23,592 nucleotides of DNA, taken from contig CATWUX010000019.1 of assembly GCA_958354085.1 (NCBI GenBank), positions 1 to 23,592 on the forward strand, given 5' to 3'. Origin of the DNA: an uncultured Oscillospiraceae bacterium. GTDB taxonomy: Bacteria > Bacillota > Clostridia > Oscillospirales > Acutalibacteraceae. The notes beneath the pieces are model-generated. The model did not search any database. It was not told the origin of the DNA and saw nothing but the letters and a program-made list of their open reading frames with translations. The position numbers and the translations under genes are program-made. Below are positions 7,628 to 16,740 of the stretch, one piece after another (the first letter of the stretch is position 1; each line of letters opens with the position of its first letter).

Positions 7628-10510
7628 ATGAGACAAGGAAAAGCAAAAAGCCGCCGTCCGGTTTCCCGGCTTTATCAGGGCGCTTTATGGACGGCGGCGA
7701 TCCTGCTGCTGATCGGCAGCTTTCCGGCGATCCCGGCAAGCGCTGCGGAAACGGAGACGGCGGCCGCCGGCCCGGCTTCCGGCTATGCTGCGTATTTGAA
7801 AACACAGGCGTCGGCCGCCCGTCCCGAACGGGAGATCGCGCTCTCGGCCGGGGAGCTGTATGCCGCGCGCACCGAAAGCAGCGGAACGGTTGCTTATGAG
7901 GATGACTGCTCCGGGCGTCCGGCGGTGATTTTTGAAGCCGGATCCGCGCTGACCTTTTCGTTGACGGCCGAAGAAGCGGGGCTTTATCAGCTGGAGCTGG
8001 CCTATTTCCCGTTGGACAGCACGATCCGCGATATTGAATGCGGCCTGCTTTTAGACGGGACGGCACCGTTTCAACAGGCCGGCAGCCTTACGCTCCCCAA
8101 ACTGTATGCCGCGGCGGCTGTGACACAGGACAACCGCGGCAATGATATTCGTCCCTCCACCGCGATGCAGCCGGAGTGGATGACCCACACGGTCGCGGAT
8201 TCCACCGGTATGTACGGCGCCCTGCTGTTTCCGCTGAAAGCCGGACAAAACACCGTGACGCTGCAGATACCGGCCGCGCGGGTTGCCGTCGGCGCCTTGC
8301 GGCTGTATAACACGGCGGAGCCGCCGACCTATGCCGCCTACCGGCAGCAGCACGCAGAGGAAACCGCAAACGGTTTCAGCCGCCTGATAGAAGCCGAGGA
8401 GGTATGGCGGCGTTCCAGCTCGGTCATCAGCCTGAATATGGATCGCAGCGGGCCGGAGGTGTCTCCCTGCGATCCGACACGGCTTAAGCTGAACACGCTG
8501 GGCGGCAGCGGCTGGGCGCAGCCGGGGCAATACGCCGTTTGGAAAATCACGGTTCCGCAGAGCGGCTGGTATCGGGTCGCGATACGCTATCGACAGAACA
8601 GCGCCCGCGGCCGAAAAGTCTACCGCAGCTTGTCCGTCAACGGCACGATTCCTTTTCAGGAGGCGGCCGCGTTATCCTTTTCGTTCAGCGATTCGTGGCA
8701 AAGCACGTGGCTGGGCGGCGAGAATACATATGAGCTTTATTTGAATGCCGGGGAAAACGAGCTGAAGCTGGAGACCTGCCTCGGGCCATATGCCCAGGTA
8801 ATCGCCAACGCCGATGAGACCGCCCGGGAGCTGGGCAGTCTGTATCGCGAAATCGTGATGGTGACTGGGCAGAATCCGGATGCCAACCGCGACTATATGC
8901 TGGCGCAGGAGATCCCGGATCTTCCCGACCGGCTGGAGCAGCTGGAGGCGGCGCTGCACGCGATCGAAGCGCAGCTTCTGGCGATCGACGAGCGCAGCCT
9001 GACAGATGACGCCGCCACCGTGCGCACGCTTTACGTCCAGCTGGCGGCGTTTTTAAAGGACACCGAAACCATCCCGCTGCGCTTGAGCACCTTCCAAACC
9101 AACATCAGTTCTTTCAGCGATTTTGTCGCGGGCTTAAAAAAGCAGCCGTTGGAGCTGGACGCGTTTTCCGTCTCCTCGCCGGACACCGGCAGTGTGCTGG
9201 AGTCCCCCGGTTGGACGGAAAAGCTCCGCTATGCGGTGCAGGCGTTTTTGGGCTCCTTTGTCAGCGACTATGCCAGCATCGGCAATGTGGCGGAGGACAG
9301 TGATTCCGTGGAGCTGTGGGTCAACAGCAGCGGTTCCATCGGACGGGATCAGGCCCAGATACTCAAGCAGGTGATTGACAGCCAATTTACGCCCAAGACC
9401 GGCATTGCCGTTAATCTGAAGCTGGTACAGCAGGCGCTTGCTCCGGCGATTTTTTCCGGAAGCGGCCCTGATGTGGCGCTGTATATCGGCACCGGAGATC
9501 CGGTCAATCTGGCCGCCCGCGGCGGCCTGCAGGAGCTGAGCTGCATGGACGGCTTTGCGGAATTCGCCGCCGGCTTCAGCAAAGATGCCTTTTTGCCCCA
9601 TACCTATAACGGCGGTGTGTACGCCGTACCATTTACGGAGGATTTCCCGGTGCTGTTTTGGCGTACCGATATTTTTGCGGAATTGGGTATTCAGCCGCCG
9701 GCCACCTGGGAGGAATTTTATGAGGTCCTGTCGGTGATCCAGAAGAACAACATGACCGTGGGTATCCCGAACGTGCAGGGCAGCCAGATGAGCACCAACA
9801 ACACCATCTTCGCCATGTTCCTCTACCAGCGGGGCGGTCAGTATTACACGGACGCTCTGGATGCGACCGCTTTTGACAGCGAGGAAGCGCTAGCCGCCTT
9901 CCGGCAATGGACCGATCTGTATAAAAATTACAGCTTACCGGTGCAGTACAGCTTCTATCAGCGCTTTCGGATGGGCGATATGCCCATGGGGATCGAAAAT
10001 TTCACCACGGCGACGCTCCTGCAGGTGGCCGCGCCGGAAATCGACGGCCTTTGGGAGATGGCTCCGCTTCCCGGCATTGCCGATGAGAACGGACAGATCC
10101 GCAACACCGCCATCGCCGGCGGTATGTGCAGCATTATGCTGAAAAGCGCCGCCGACAAAGACGCATCCTGGCAGGTGATCAAGTGGCTGTCCGGCGCCGA
10201 GGCGCAGACGGCCATCGGCATCGAGCTGGAAACCGTATTGGGGCCATCGGGCCGTTTTACACCGGCCAGTCACGAAGCTTTTGAAAATCTGCCCTGGTCG
10301 CAGTCCCAATCTGCCGTCATTCAGCAGCAATGGGACAACGTGGCCTTTTTGCCGCAGGTACCGGGCGGGTATTATGTAGACCGCAATCTGACCAACGCGT
10401 TCCGACGCACGGTGTTTTACAGCCGCAACTATCGGGAAGCGCTGCTGGAATATAACCGGGAGATCAATCTCGAGATCACGCGTAAGCGGCGGGAATTCGG
10501 GTTGAGCTGA
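7628..10510 (+). CDS. Large extracellular solute-binding protein with duplicated N-terminal modules
   Basis: This 960-residue protein is about twice the usual length of a sugar-binding protein. Residues 1-40 form a signal peptide (RLYQGALWTAAILLLIG, then PASAA); no Cys lies near the cleavage site, so it is not a lipoprotein. Two related modules follow (about 50-232 and 235-390). Each opens with YAAY plus a GEL/EAEE strand and contains 'G-x-Y' strands like carbohydrate-binding beta-sandwiches. A helical stretch (about 395-530) leads to the family-1 binding domain (about 560-940), with SGPDVALYIGTGDPVNLA, YAVPFTEDFPVLFWRTDIF and PPATWEEFYEVL. A permease pair follows after 31 bases, so this is probably its binding protein. 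ATG 7628 is chosen over the in-frame TTG 7586 because the signal peptide then begins correctly and AAAGGA (7609-7614) lies upstream, although 13 bases is a long spacing. Confidence 0.88.
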   Translation: MRQGKAKSRRPVSRLYQGALWTAAILLLIGSFPAIPASAAETETAAAGPASGYAAYLKTQASAARPEREIALSAGELYAARTESSGTVAYEDDCSGRPAVIFEAGSALTFSLTAEEAGLYQLELAYFPLDSTIRDIECGLLLDGTAPFQQAGSLTLPKLYAAAAVTQDNRGNDIRPSTAMQPEWMTHTVADSTGMYGALLFPLKAGQNTVTLQIPAARVAVGALRLYNTAEPPTYAAYRQQHAEETANGFSRLIEAEEVWRRSSSVISLNMDRSGPEVSPCDPTRLKLNTLGGSGWAQPGQYAVWKITVPQSGWYRVAIRYRQNSARGRKVYRSLSVNGTIPFQEAAALSFSFSDSWQSTWLGGENTYELYLNAGENELKLETCLGPYAQVIANADETARELGSLYREIVMVTGQNPDANRDYMLAQEIPDLPDRLEQLEAALHAIEAQLLAIDERSLTDDAATVRTLYVQLAAFLKDTETIPLRLSTFQTNISSFSDFVAGLKKQPLELDAFSVSSPDTGSVLESPGWTEKLRYAVQAFLGSFVSDYASIGNVAEDSDSVELWVNSSGSIGRDQAQILKQVIDSQFTPKTGIAVNLKLVQQALAPAIFSGSGPDVALYIGTGDPVNLAARGGLQELSCMDGFAEFAAGFSKDAFLPHTYNGGVYAVPFTEDFPVLFWRTDIFAELGIQPPATWEEFYEVLSVIQKNNMTVGIPNVQGSQMSTNNTIFAMFLYQRGGQYYTDALDATAFDSEEALAAFRQWTDLYKNYSLPVQYSFYQRFRMGDMPMGIENFTTATLLQVAAPEIDGLWEMAPLPGIADENGQIRNTAIAGGMCSIMLKSAADKDASWQVIKWLSGAEAQTAIGIELETVLGPSGRFTPASHEAFENLPWSQSQSAVIQQQWDNVAFLPQVPGGYYVDRNLTNAFRRTVFYSRNYREALLEYNREINLEITRKRREFGLS

Positions 10511-10541
10511 AGGGGAAGTCTGTCAAAGGAGATTAAGGCGT

Positions 10542-11471
10542 ATGCGCAAAGAAAACAAGCCGGCCCGGCTGTTTAGCCGCACCTTTTGGAAAGAGTGTGT
10601 ACAGGATAGGGATAAATACGCCATGATTCTGCCCTTTTTCATCCTGTACGGTCTGTTCACGCTCGCACCGATCGTCTGCTCCATCGTGTTGAGCCTGACG
10701 GATTTCAATATGCTGTCCACCCCGCATTTTGTGTGGCTGGACAATTACCGCAAGCTGCTTTTGGAGGACAGCGTATTTCCCACCGTGGTGAAAAACACCT
10801 TGCTGTTTGCGGTTGTGACGGGCCCGTTAAGCTACTTTTTGTGTTTGATCGTGGCGTGGCTGGTCAATGAGCTCTCCCCGATTCCGCGGGCGTGTATGAC
10901 CTTTCTGTTTTATGCGCCGAACATCGCCGGCAACCTGTATGTGGTCTGGAGTATGATCTTCAGCGGCGATATGTACGGGTGGGCAAACGGTTTCCTGATG
11001 AACATGGGGCTGATAGATGAACCGGTGCAATGGTTGTCGGATCCCGGCACGAATCTGACGGTGATCATGCTCGTCCAGCTATGGATGAGCATGGGCGCGG
11101 GCTTCCTGACCTTTATCGCCGGCTTACAGGGCGTCAACCGTTCGCTGTATGAGGCTGCGGCCCTCGACGGTATCCGGAACCGCTGGCAGGAATTTATCTA
11201 TGTCACGATTCCCTCTATGGGGCCCCAGCTGCTCTTCGGCGCCGTTATGCAGATCAGCGCCTCTTTTTCGGCCGGCCGTATCTGCATCGAATTGGCCGGC
11301 AACCCCAGCACCGACTATTCCGCCAGCACCATGATCACCCACATCATCGACTACGGCACGCAGCGCTATGAGATGGGCTATGCCTCCGCCATTGCCACTG
11401 TATTGTTTGCCGCGATGCTTGTGTGCAACCAGTTGATCCGTCGGATTCTGCGGAATTATACACAAGCCTAG
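10542..11471 (+). CDS. Sugar ABC transporter permease, MalF/UgpA-like (first pair)
   Basis: The 309-residue protein has six predicted membrane helices, starting with YAMILPFFILYGLFTLAPIV after a basic cytoplasmic N-terminus. The family's EAA loop is clear near residues 204-230 (YEAAALDGIRNRWQEFIYVTIPSM); this loop contacts the shared ATPase. In CUT1 importers such a subunit pairs with a MalG-like partner, encoded here 35 bases downstream. CAAAGGAG lies upstream of ATG 10542. Because it directly follows the 960-residue binding protein, it probably accepts ligand from that protein. The sugar imported is not evident. Confidence 0.92.
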   Translation: MRKENKPARLFSRTFWKECVQDRDKYAMILPFFILYGLFTLAPIVCSIVLSLTDFNMLSTPHFVWLDNYRKLLLEDSVFPTVVKNTLLFAVVTGPLSYFLCLIVAWLVNELSPIPRACMTFLFYAPNIAGNLYVVWSMIFSGDMYGWANGFLMNMGLIDEPVQWLSDPGTNLTVIMLVQLWMSMGAGFLTFIAGLQGVNRSLYEAAALDGIRNRWQEFIYVTIPSMGPQLLFGAVMQISASFSAGRICIELAGNPSTDYSASTMITHIIDYGTQRYEMGYASAIATVLFAAMLVCNQLIRRILRNYTQA

Positions 11472-11492
11472 TATTGACAGGGTGACAAAGCC

Positions 11493-11498
11493 GGGAGG
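11493..11498 (+). promoter_or_regulatory. Ribosome binding site deciding the start of the first MalG-like permease
   Basis: GGGAGG ends 8 bases before ATG 11507 but only 2 bases before the in-frame ATG 11501, so 11507 is the better start. Confidence 0.65.
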
Positions 11499-11506
11499 TC
11501 ATGTGC

Positions 11507-12364
11507 ATGAAAAACGGTACGCGCAACAAACTGAGCCGCTCCGGGATCGGAAATATGGTCGTCTTTCTGATCCTGGCGATCATGGGCGTTTTTACGGCGA
11601 TCCCTTTCTTGTTTTCCATCGTGCAATCGCTCAAGCCCATGGATGAGCTGTTCGTCTATCCGCCGCGTTTGACGGTATCCCGTCCGACGCTGAACAATTT
11701 CGCGGTGCTGTTTCAGCTGACCGCCAACACATGGGTGCCGCTGTCCCGCTATCTGTTCAACAGCCTGCTGCTGACGGTATGCGGTACGTTGGGCAACGTC
11801 GTGGTCTGCTCTCTGGCAGCCTATCCGCTGGCCAAATCCCGTTTTCACGGACGGGATCTGCTGTTCAATCTGGTCGTCGTTTCCTTGTTGTTTACCTACG
11901 AGGTCACGTTCATTCCCAATTACGTCATCCTGTCCCGGCTGCATATGCTGGACACCTTCTGGGCGCTGCTGCTGCCGGCGGTGGCTACACCGATGGGACT
12001 GTTCCTGATGAAGCAGTTTATGGAACAAATCCCGGATTCGGTCGTGGAATCGGCGCGGGTGGACGGCGCCGGATCGCTGACGATCTATTGGCGCATCATT
12101 ATGCCGCAGGTCAAGCCGGCGTGGCTGACGCTGGTGATTTTCAGCTTCCAGGCGCTGTGGAACCGGGAAGGATTGGAATTTATCTTCAGCGAAGAGCTTA
12201 AAATGTTCCCCACCATACTCAAACAAGTCGCCGCTTCCGGCGTGGCGCGCGCCGGTGCGGCCGCGGCCGCAGCCGTTATATTGATGATACCGCCCATTCT
12301 GGTGTTTGTACTTTCACAATCCAATGTGATCGAAACCATGGCCAGTTCCGGCATCAAGGAATAA
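11507..12364 (+). CDS. Sugar ABC transporter permease, MalG/UgpE-like (first pair)
   Basis: The 285-residue protein has a basic N-terminus and six hydrophobic helices. The first contains VVFLILAIMGVFTAIPFLFSI and is followed by the usual extracellular QSLKPMDELF/P-P-R segment of MalG-type subunits. The EAA loop reads ESARVDGAGSLTIYWRIIMPQ. It forms the heterodimeric membrane channel with the upstream permease. Its stop codon overlaps the strong ribosome binding site of the following NHL/Yip1 gene, so the two are probably translated from one message. Confidence 0.92.
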   Translation: MKNGTRNKLSRSGIGNMVVFLILAIMGVFTAIPFLFSIVQSLKPMDELFVYPPRLTVSRPTLNNFAVLFQLTANTWVPLSRYLFNSLLLTVCGTLGNVVVCSLAAYPLAKSRFHGRDLLFNLVVVSLLFTYEVTFIPNYVILSRLHMLDTFWALLLPAVATPMGLFLMKQFMEQIPDSVVESARVDGAGSLTIYWRIIMPQVKPAWLTLVIFSFQALWNREGLEFIFSEELKMFPTILKQVAASGVARAGAAAAAAVILMIPPILVFVLSQSNVIETMASSGIKE

Positions 12365-12370
12365 AGGAGG
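12364..12370 (+). promoter_or_regulatory. Strong ribosome binding site for a TTG start
   Basis: AAGGAGG begins on the last base of the preceding permease stop codon (12362-12364). It lies 9 bases before TTG 12380, which supports this unusual start codon. Confidence 0.7.
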
Positions 12371-12379
12371 AAAAGCCGT

Positions 12380-14479
12380 TTGAAACGATTGCTATGCCGC
12401 GGTTTGGCGGCCCTACTGACGCTGCCGTTACTGATCATGCCGGTTGCGGCTTTGGCCCCGTATACGTCTTACAATTACGATTCCTATGGACACAGCACGC
12501 CGTCGGCGAACGGCTATGAGGCCGTTACCTCCTTTTCCACCAGTACGATCGGGCTGGAAGGCGCGCCAACGGATCTTCACTGCGCGCAGGACCGCCTGTA
12601 TGTGCTGGCGGGGAACGGCGTGGCCGTGCTGGATACGCAGGGACAGCCGATCAAGACCATCACCCAGTTTCAATATCAGGGAGAGAGCTTTACCCTCAAC
12701 CGTCCGCGCGGCCTGTTCGTGCAGGACAGCGAGCATATTCTGATCGCCGATACCGAAAACCGGCGGGTACTCGAATGTGACGACACCGGCCGTATATCCC
12801 GCATTTTGGAAAAGCCCACCCGTGTGGGAGAAGAAAACAAGGGCTATCTGGAAAAGCTGGATTTCCGCCCGATCAAGGTGTTGTATGCCGGGCAGGACGA
12901 TATTTATGTGCTGGTGGAAAATTGCTATCTCGGTATTCTGCGCTACAGCGCGGACGGCAGCTTTCATGGTTTTTTTGCGGCCAATCAGGTGAGCGCTTCG
13001 CTCAGCCAGATGATCGACAAGCTCTGGAAAAAGCTGCTGACCAAGCAGCAGCGTTCCTATATCGCCAACTATGTGCCGGTCGATTATTCCTCCTTTGCGA
13101 TTGATTCGGAGGGCTTTATCTATACGACAACCAGCCGGAGCAACTCGACCATTGATGAAATTCAGAAGCTGAACACAGTCGGCAAAAACATTCTGCGCGC
13201 CGATATGCAGTATGATACCCTGAACCGCGGAGACTACGGTGATCGGGATAAGCTGGTCTACCGGCAAAAATCCTCGGATTCCAAGCTCATCGACATAGCC
13301 GTTTCGGAGCGGGGCACTTTTGCGGCGCTGGACAATCAGCGCGGGCGCGTATTTGTATACGATCAGGATTCCAATTTGCTGTTTGTCTTTGGCGGCAGCG
13401 GCGAGCAGTTCGGTTTGTTCCGGCAGACAACGGCGCTGGATTATATAGGGGACAACCTTGTGGTGCTGGACGGAGAAAAAAAGTCGCTGACCATTTTTCA
13501 GCCGACGCCGTTCGGCAAACTGGTGCTGGCCGCGACCACTCAGAATGCGCTCGGCCGCTATGATCTGGCGCTCGAACCGTGGCAGCAGGTGCTGCAGATG
13601 GACGCTGGCTACGAGATTGCCTACCGCGGCATCGGCAAAGCCTATATCTCCATGGAACGGTATGACGAAGCGCTGCCCTATCTCAAGCGCGGCGGCGATC
13701 GGGAAAATTACTCCAAAGCCTTCAAGGTGGTGCGCAGCAATTTCCTGCAGATCTGGTTTTATCCCGTACTGGCGGGAATCGTCCTGCTGCTGGTGCTGGT
13801 GGTATACCGCCGTCGGATCTGGCAGGCCATCACCCGCGGCCGGTCGCTCCTGTCCTGTCTGGCCGCGGAGGAACGTCCGACCTACCCGATGCGGCATTTG
13901 ATTACCGGATTTGACGGGCTGCGCCGCTCAACGGGGCGCGCGCCGGTCGTGGTAGCGCTGCTGATCCTGCTGCTGTTATTCTTTTCCTCTCTGTTCATGC
14001 GGCAGTACACCGGCTTTATCTTCAATCTGGAAAACCCGCGCGAGCTGAATATATTGTTGATCGCCGCGCGTACGCTTGGCATTTTTCTGCTCTGGTTTCT
14101 CTCCTCCACAGGCGTCAGCGCCATGCTGGACGGCGAGGGCGGGCCGCGGCGCATCCTGCTGGTTTCCGCCTACGCGCTGGTGCCTTTTATCCTGACGCAA
14201 TTTTTGTATGTCCTCCTGTCCAACGCCGCCATCTATGAGGAAGGCTCTCTGCTGCAGGCGCTGGTGTATATCGGCTATCTGTGGTCAGCCTGGCTGCTGT
14301 TCTATGGTATCAAGGAGGCGCACCAGTTCTCGGTGGCGCGTACCTTGCTGACGATCCTGATGACGCTGTTGGGCATGCTGTTCTGCGGTCTGGTGCTGGT
14401 GCTGGTTTATGGGCTGGTACAGCAGCTGCTCTCTTTCATTATGACGATCTTCAACGAACTCATCCTGCGGTCGGTGTAG
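12380..14479 (+). CDS. NHL-repeat / TPR / Yip1-family membrane protein
   Basis: The 699-residue protein starts at TTG. A signal peptide (about 1-26) is followed by an extracellular region with NHL-like beta-propeller repeats (about 60-380), e.g. RPRGLFVQDSEHILIADTEN, SSFAIDSEGFIYTT and IDIAVSERGTFAALDNQRG. Residues about 380-445 contain TPR-like helices (ALGRYDLALEPWQQVL; YISMERYDEALPYLK). A transmembrane helix follows at about 457-476. The C-terminus (about 505-690) is a Yip1-like domain with five hydrophobic helices. It sits between the two halves of a double sugar-transport operon, 15 bases after a permease. The layout suggests a membrane protein with an external ligand- or protein-binding propeller. 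A transporter accessory, sensor or assembly role is an inference. Confidence 0.85.
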   Translation: MKRLLCRGLAALLTLPLLIMPVAALAPYTSYNYDSYGHSTPSANGYEAVTSFSTSTIGLEGAPTDLHCAQDRLYVLAGNGVAVLDTQGQPIKTITQFQYQGESFTLNRPRGLFVQDSEHILIADTENRRVLECDDTGRISRILEKPTRVGEENKGYLEKLDFRPIKVLYAGQDDIYVLVENCYLGILRYSADGSFHGFFAANQVSASLSQMIDKLWKKLLTKQQRSYIANYVPVDYSSFAIDSEGFIYTTTSRSNSTIDEIQKLNTVGKNILRADMQYDTLNRGDYGDRDKLVYRQKSSDSKLIDIAVSERGTFAALDNQRGRVFVYDQDSNLLFVFGGSGEQFGLFRQTTALDYIGDNLVVLDGEKKSLTIFQPTPFGKLVLAATTQNALGRYDLALEPWQQVLQMDAGYEIAYRGIGKAYISMERYDEALPYLKRGGDRENYSKAFKVVRSNFLQIWFYPVLAGIVLLLVLVVYRRRIWQAITRGRSLLSCLAAEERPTYPMRHLITGFDGLRRSTGRAPVVVALLILLLLFFSSLFMRQYTGFIFNLENPRELNILLIAARTLGIFLLWFLSSTGVSAMLDGEGGPRRILLVSAYALVPFILTQFLYVLLSNAAIYEEGSLLQALVYIGYLWSAWLLFYGIKEAHQFSVARTLLTILMTLLGMLFCGLVLVLVYGLVQQLLSFIMTIFNELILRSV

Positions 14480-14493
14480 ACCGCGCCGCCGAA

Positions 14494-14500
14494 AAGGAGG
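14494..14500 (+). promoter_or_regulatory. Ribosome binding site deciding the DUF5696 start
   Basis: AAGGAGG ends 7 bases before ATG 14508 and only 1 base before the in-frame ATG 14502, so 14508 is preferred. Confidence 0.7.
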
Positions 14501-14507
14501 AATGCAT

Positions 14508-16721
14508 ATGCACACATGTAAGAAACGCCTCTGGCGTTGTATAACAGCCTGCCTGCTGAGCACAAGCCTGCTGGCCGTTCCTCTCGCGCAAACGCAGGGA
14601 GAAAGCGCGCCTGTGTCAGCGGCGGCATCTTCGGCGGTGACCTATCAGGAAAAGGATGGGTACTGGATTGCAGAAAACGATGCTCTTTCGCTGGAGCTGG
14701 ATACGACCACCGGCGAATTCGTGCTGACGCACCGTGCGAGCGGCCGGAGCTACCGCAGCACTCCGGAGGGCAAGAAGGATACGGAGGTCAAGGGGAGCAA
14801 CCGCTTCATCATGTATTCTCTGCTCACCGTCACGGTCTTGGACAAGGAAACGCACGAACCCTCCGTCAAGGTGTCCTATACCGGATCGGTCATGCGGGAG
14901 GGGCTGACCGTGGAACGGATACAGGATGGCGTTCGCCTGTCCTTTTCTTACCCGGAAAATGAGCTGACCGTACCGCTGGATCTCCTGTTAAAGGGAGATG
15001 TGTTTTCCGCCCGTGTGGACATGCAGGCGATTTCGCAGACAGGCGCTTATCTGGTAGAATCGGTCGGCATCCTTCCCTGCTTCGGCAGCGGCACCGCGGA
15101 GGACGACGGCTATCTGCTCATTCCCGACGGCAGCGGCGCTTTGATCGAATTCGGGGTGGACAAGAGCGGTTTCCGCGCTTACAGCCAGCCGGTTTACGGC
15201 AGCGATCCCGCCTATGCCGGCGATATGGCAACCAGCCGGAAGCTGCCGATCCGCCTGCCGGTATTCGGTGTGCAGCGCAACGGCAGCGCCTTTTTGGCGG
15301 AAATCACCGCCGGTGCGGAAGCGGCTTCCATCGAAGCCCGGGCGCCGGGTATGTTCAATAAGCAGGGGACGGTATGGGCGTCCTTTACCCGTATCGGCTC
15401 CGGTTTGGTGACGATCGGGGAAAGCAGCCAGGGAGCGGTCAAGGAATCCAATCTCTATCAGACCGGCAATTCGCTGGTGGATATGGCGCAGGTGGATTAC
15501 CATTTGCTGCCCGAGGGCGGCGGTTATACCGCGATGGCCGCGCTTTACCAAAGTCTCCTGCGTGAGCGGGGCGCCGGCGCGCAGACGATCGACAAAACCG
15601 CGCTGTATTGTGAATTTGTGGGCGGCGTCATGCGGCAGGAAAGCTTTCTCGGCTTTTATGTTCACCGCGAGAAAACGTTGACGACGATCGCGGATATCCG
15701 TACGGCTCTGGAGGAGCTGCCTGTTTCGCAGACCAAGGTCATCTATACCGATTGGACCTCTCAACAGATACGGGGGCAGCTGCAGACAAAAGCCGTGGCC
15801 TCCGGCAAGCTCGGCGGATCCAAACAGCTCAAAGCGCTGGCGGAGGAGCTGGGAGATGGCCGGCTGCTGCTTTCCTATGAACCGATAGCCGTGGAAAAAG
15901 GCTCCTGGCAGTTCTGGAAGTATCTGGACGCCGCCAGACGGATCGGCGGCGAGCTGAACAAGCTGTACAGCTACAAGCCCAGCACCCTCTATATCGACAA
16001 GGAAAAGCCCGTTGCGTATTTGCTGCGCACACAGCGCTGGGACAGAACCTTTACCCCCTTCCTGCGCTCGTTTACCGCCCAGTGTGCGGGAGCGGAACTG
16101 TACAGCGCCACGTTGGGCAGCACGCTGTTCACCGATTTCGATAAAAAGCACTTTACGACCCGCACACAGGTGGCGCAGGCGGTGAGCAGTCGTCTGGACG
16201 CTGCGCAAAAGAACTGGACGCTGCGCGAACCGAACGCCTATGCGCTGCCTTATGTGCAGACGGTAACCGAGGTGCCGGTGACATCCTCCGGCTTTGATCT
16301 GTTTACCCGGGATGTGCCGTTCTACGCGCTGGTGCTGGACGGGCTTATCAACAAGACGATCCCGGCCGTAAACCAGAACGGAAACAGCCGTTTTATGCTG
16401 CTCAAGGCGCTGGAAACCGGCAGCAACCTGTATTTCCGTTTCACTTGTCAGGATCCGGAAACCATGACCTACACGGTGAAGGACAGCCTGTATTACAGCG
16501 TTTTCGCCAGCTGGAAAGAGGAAGTAAAATCCCTGTATGCGGACTATACGGCCGTGACGGCACAGGTGGGCGGCGCCAAAATCGCCGGACACCGCCAGAT
16601 CGCGGACGGCGTGTACGAAACCGTATATGAAAACGGGGTTCGGATTTTCGTCAACTACGGAGACAGCGCTGTGACAGCGGAGTCGATCGAGATACCGGCC
16701 ATGGGCTACGCCGTGGCCTGA
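14508..16721 (+). CDS. Secreted DUF5696 family protein, candidate glycosidase
   Basis: The 737-residue protein has a signal peptide (hydrophobic segment about 11-27). An N-terminal beta-sandwich follows (about 45-330: DGYWIAENDALSLELDTTTG, IPDGSGALIEFG). The middle is an alpha/beta region (about 365-620) whose strands end in acidic residues: VIYTDWTS, LLSYEPIAVE, STLYIDKEK. The C-terminal strand domain reads VYETVYENGVRIFVNYG...IPAMGYAVA, as seen at the ends of several glycosidase families. This order (beta-sandwich, barrel-like, beta-sandwich) and the context agree with DUF5696, which I recognise but whose reaction is not established to my knowledge. Glycoside hydrolase activity is an inference, and Asp415 or Glu458 are only candidate catalytic residues. 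A permease pair follows after 19 bases. Confidence 0.83.
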   Translation: MHTCKKRLWRCITACLLSTSLLAVPLAQTQGESAPVSAAASSAVTYQEKDGYWIAENDALSLELDTTTGEFVLTHRASGRSYRSTPEGKKDTEVKGSNRFIMYSLLTVTVLDKETHEPSVKVSYTGSVMREGLTVERIQDGVRLSFSYPENELTVPLDLLLKGDVFSARVDMQAISQTGAYLVESVGILPCFGSGTAEDDGYLLIPDGSGALIEFGVDKSGFRAYSQPVYGSDPAYAGDMATSRKLPIRLPVFGVQRNGSAFLAEITAGAEAASIEARAPGMFNKQGTVWASFTRIGSGLVTIGESSQGAVKESNLYQTGNSLVDMAQVDYHLLPEGGGYTAMAALYQSLLRERGAGAQTIDKTALYCEFVGGVMRQESFLGFYVHREKTLTTIADIRTALEELPVSQTKVIYTDWTSQQIRGQLQTKAVASGKLGGSKQLKALAEELGDGRLLLSYEPIAVEKGSWQFWKYLDAARRIGGELNKLYSYKPSTLYIDKEKPVAYLLRTQRWDRTFTPFLRSFTAQCAGAELYSATLGSTLFTDFDKKHFTTRTQVAQAVSSRLDAAQKNWTLREPNAYALPYVQTVTEVPVTSSGFDLFTRDVPFYALVLDGLINKTIPAVNQNGNSRFMLLKALETGSNLYFRFTCQDPETMTYTVKDSLYYSVFASWKEEVKSLYADYTAVTAQVGGAKIAGHRQIADGVYETVYENGVRIFVNYGDSAVTAESIEIPAMGYAVA

Positions 16722-16740
16722 CAGACAGGAGGAGAGCCGT

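Noticed and set aside
12428..13897. A 489-codon minus-strand frame
   Set aside because: Antisense shadow of the NHL/Yip1 gene, which has clear domains and a strong ribosome binding site.
14988..16592. A 534-codon minus-strand frame
   Set aside because: Antisense shadow of the DUF5696 gene; composition is not protein-like.
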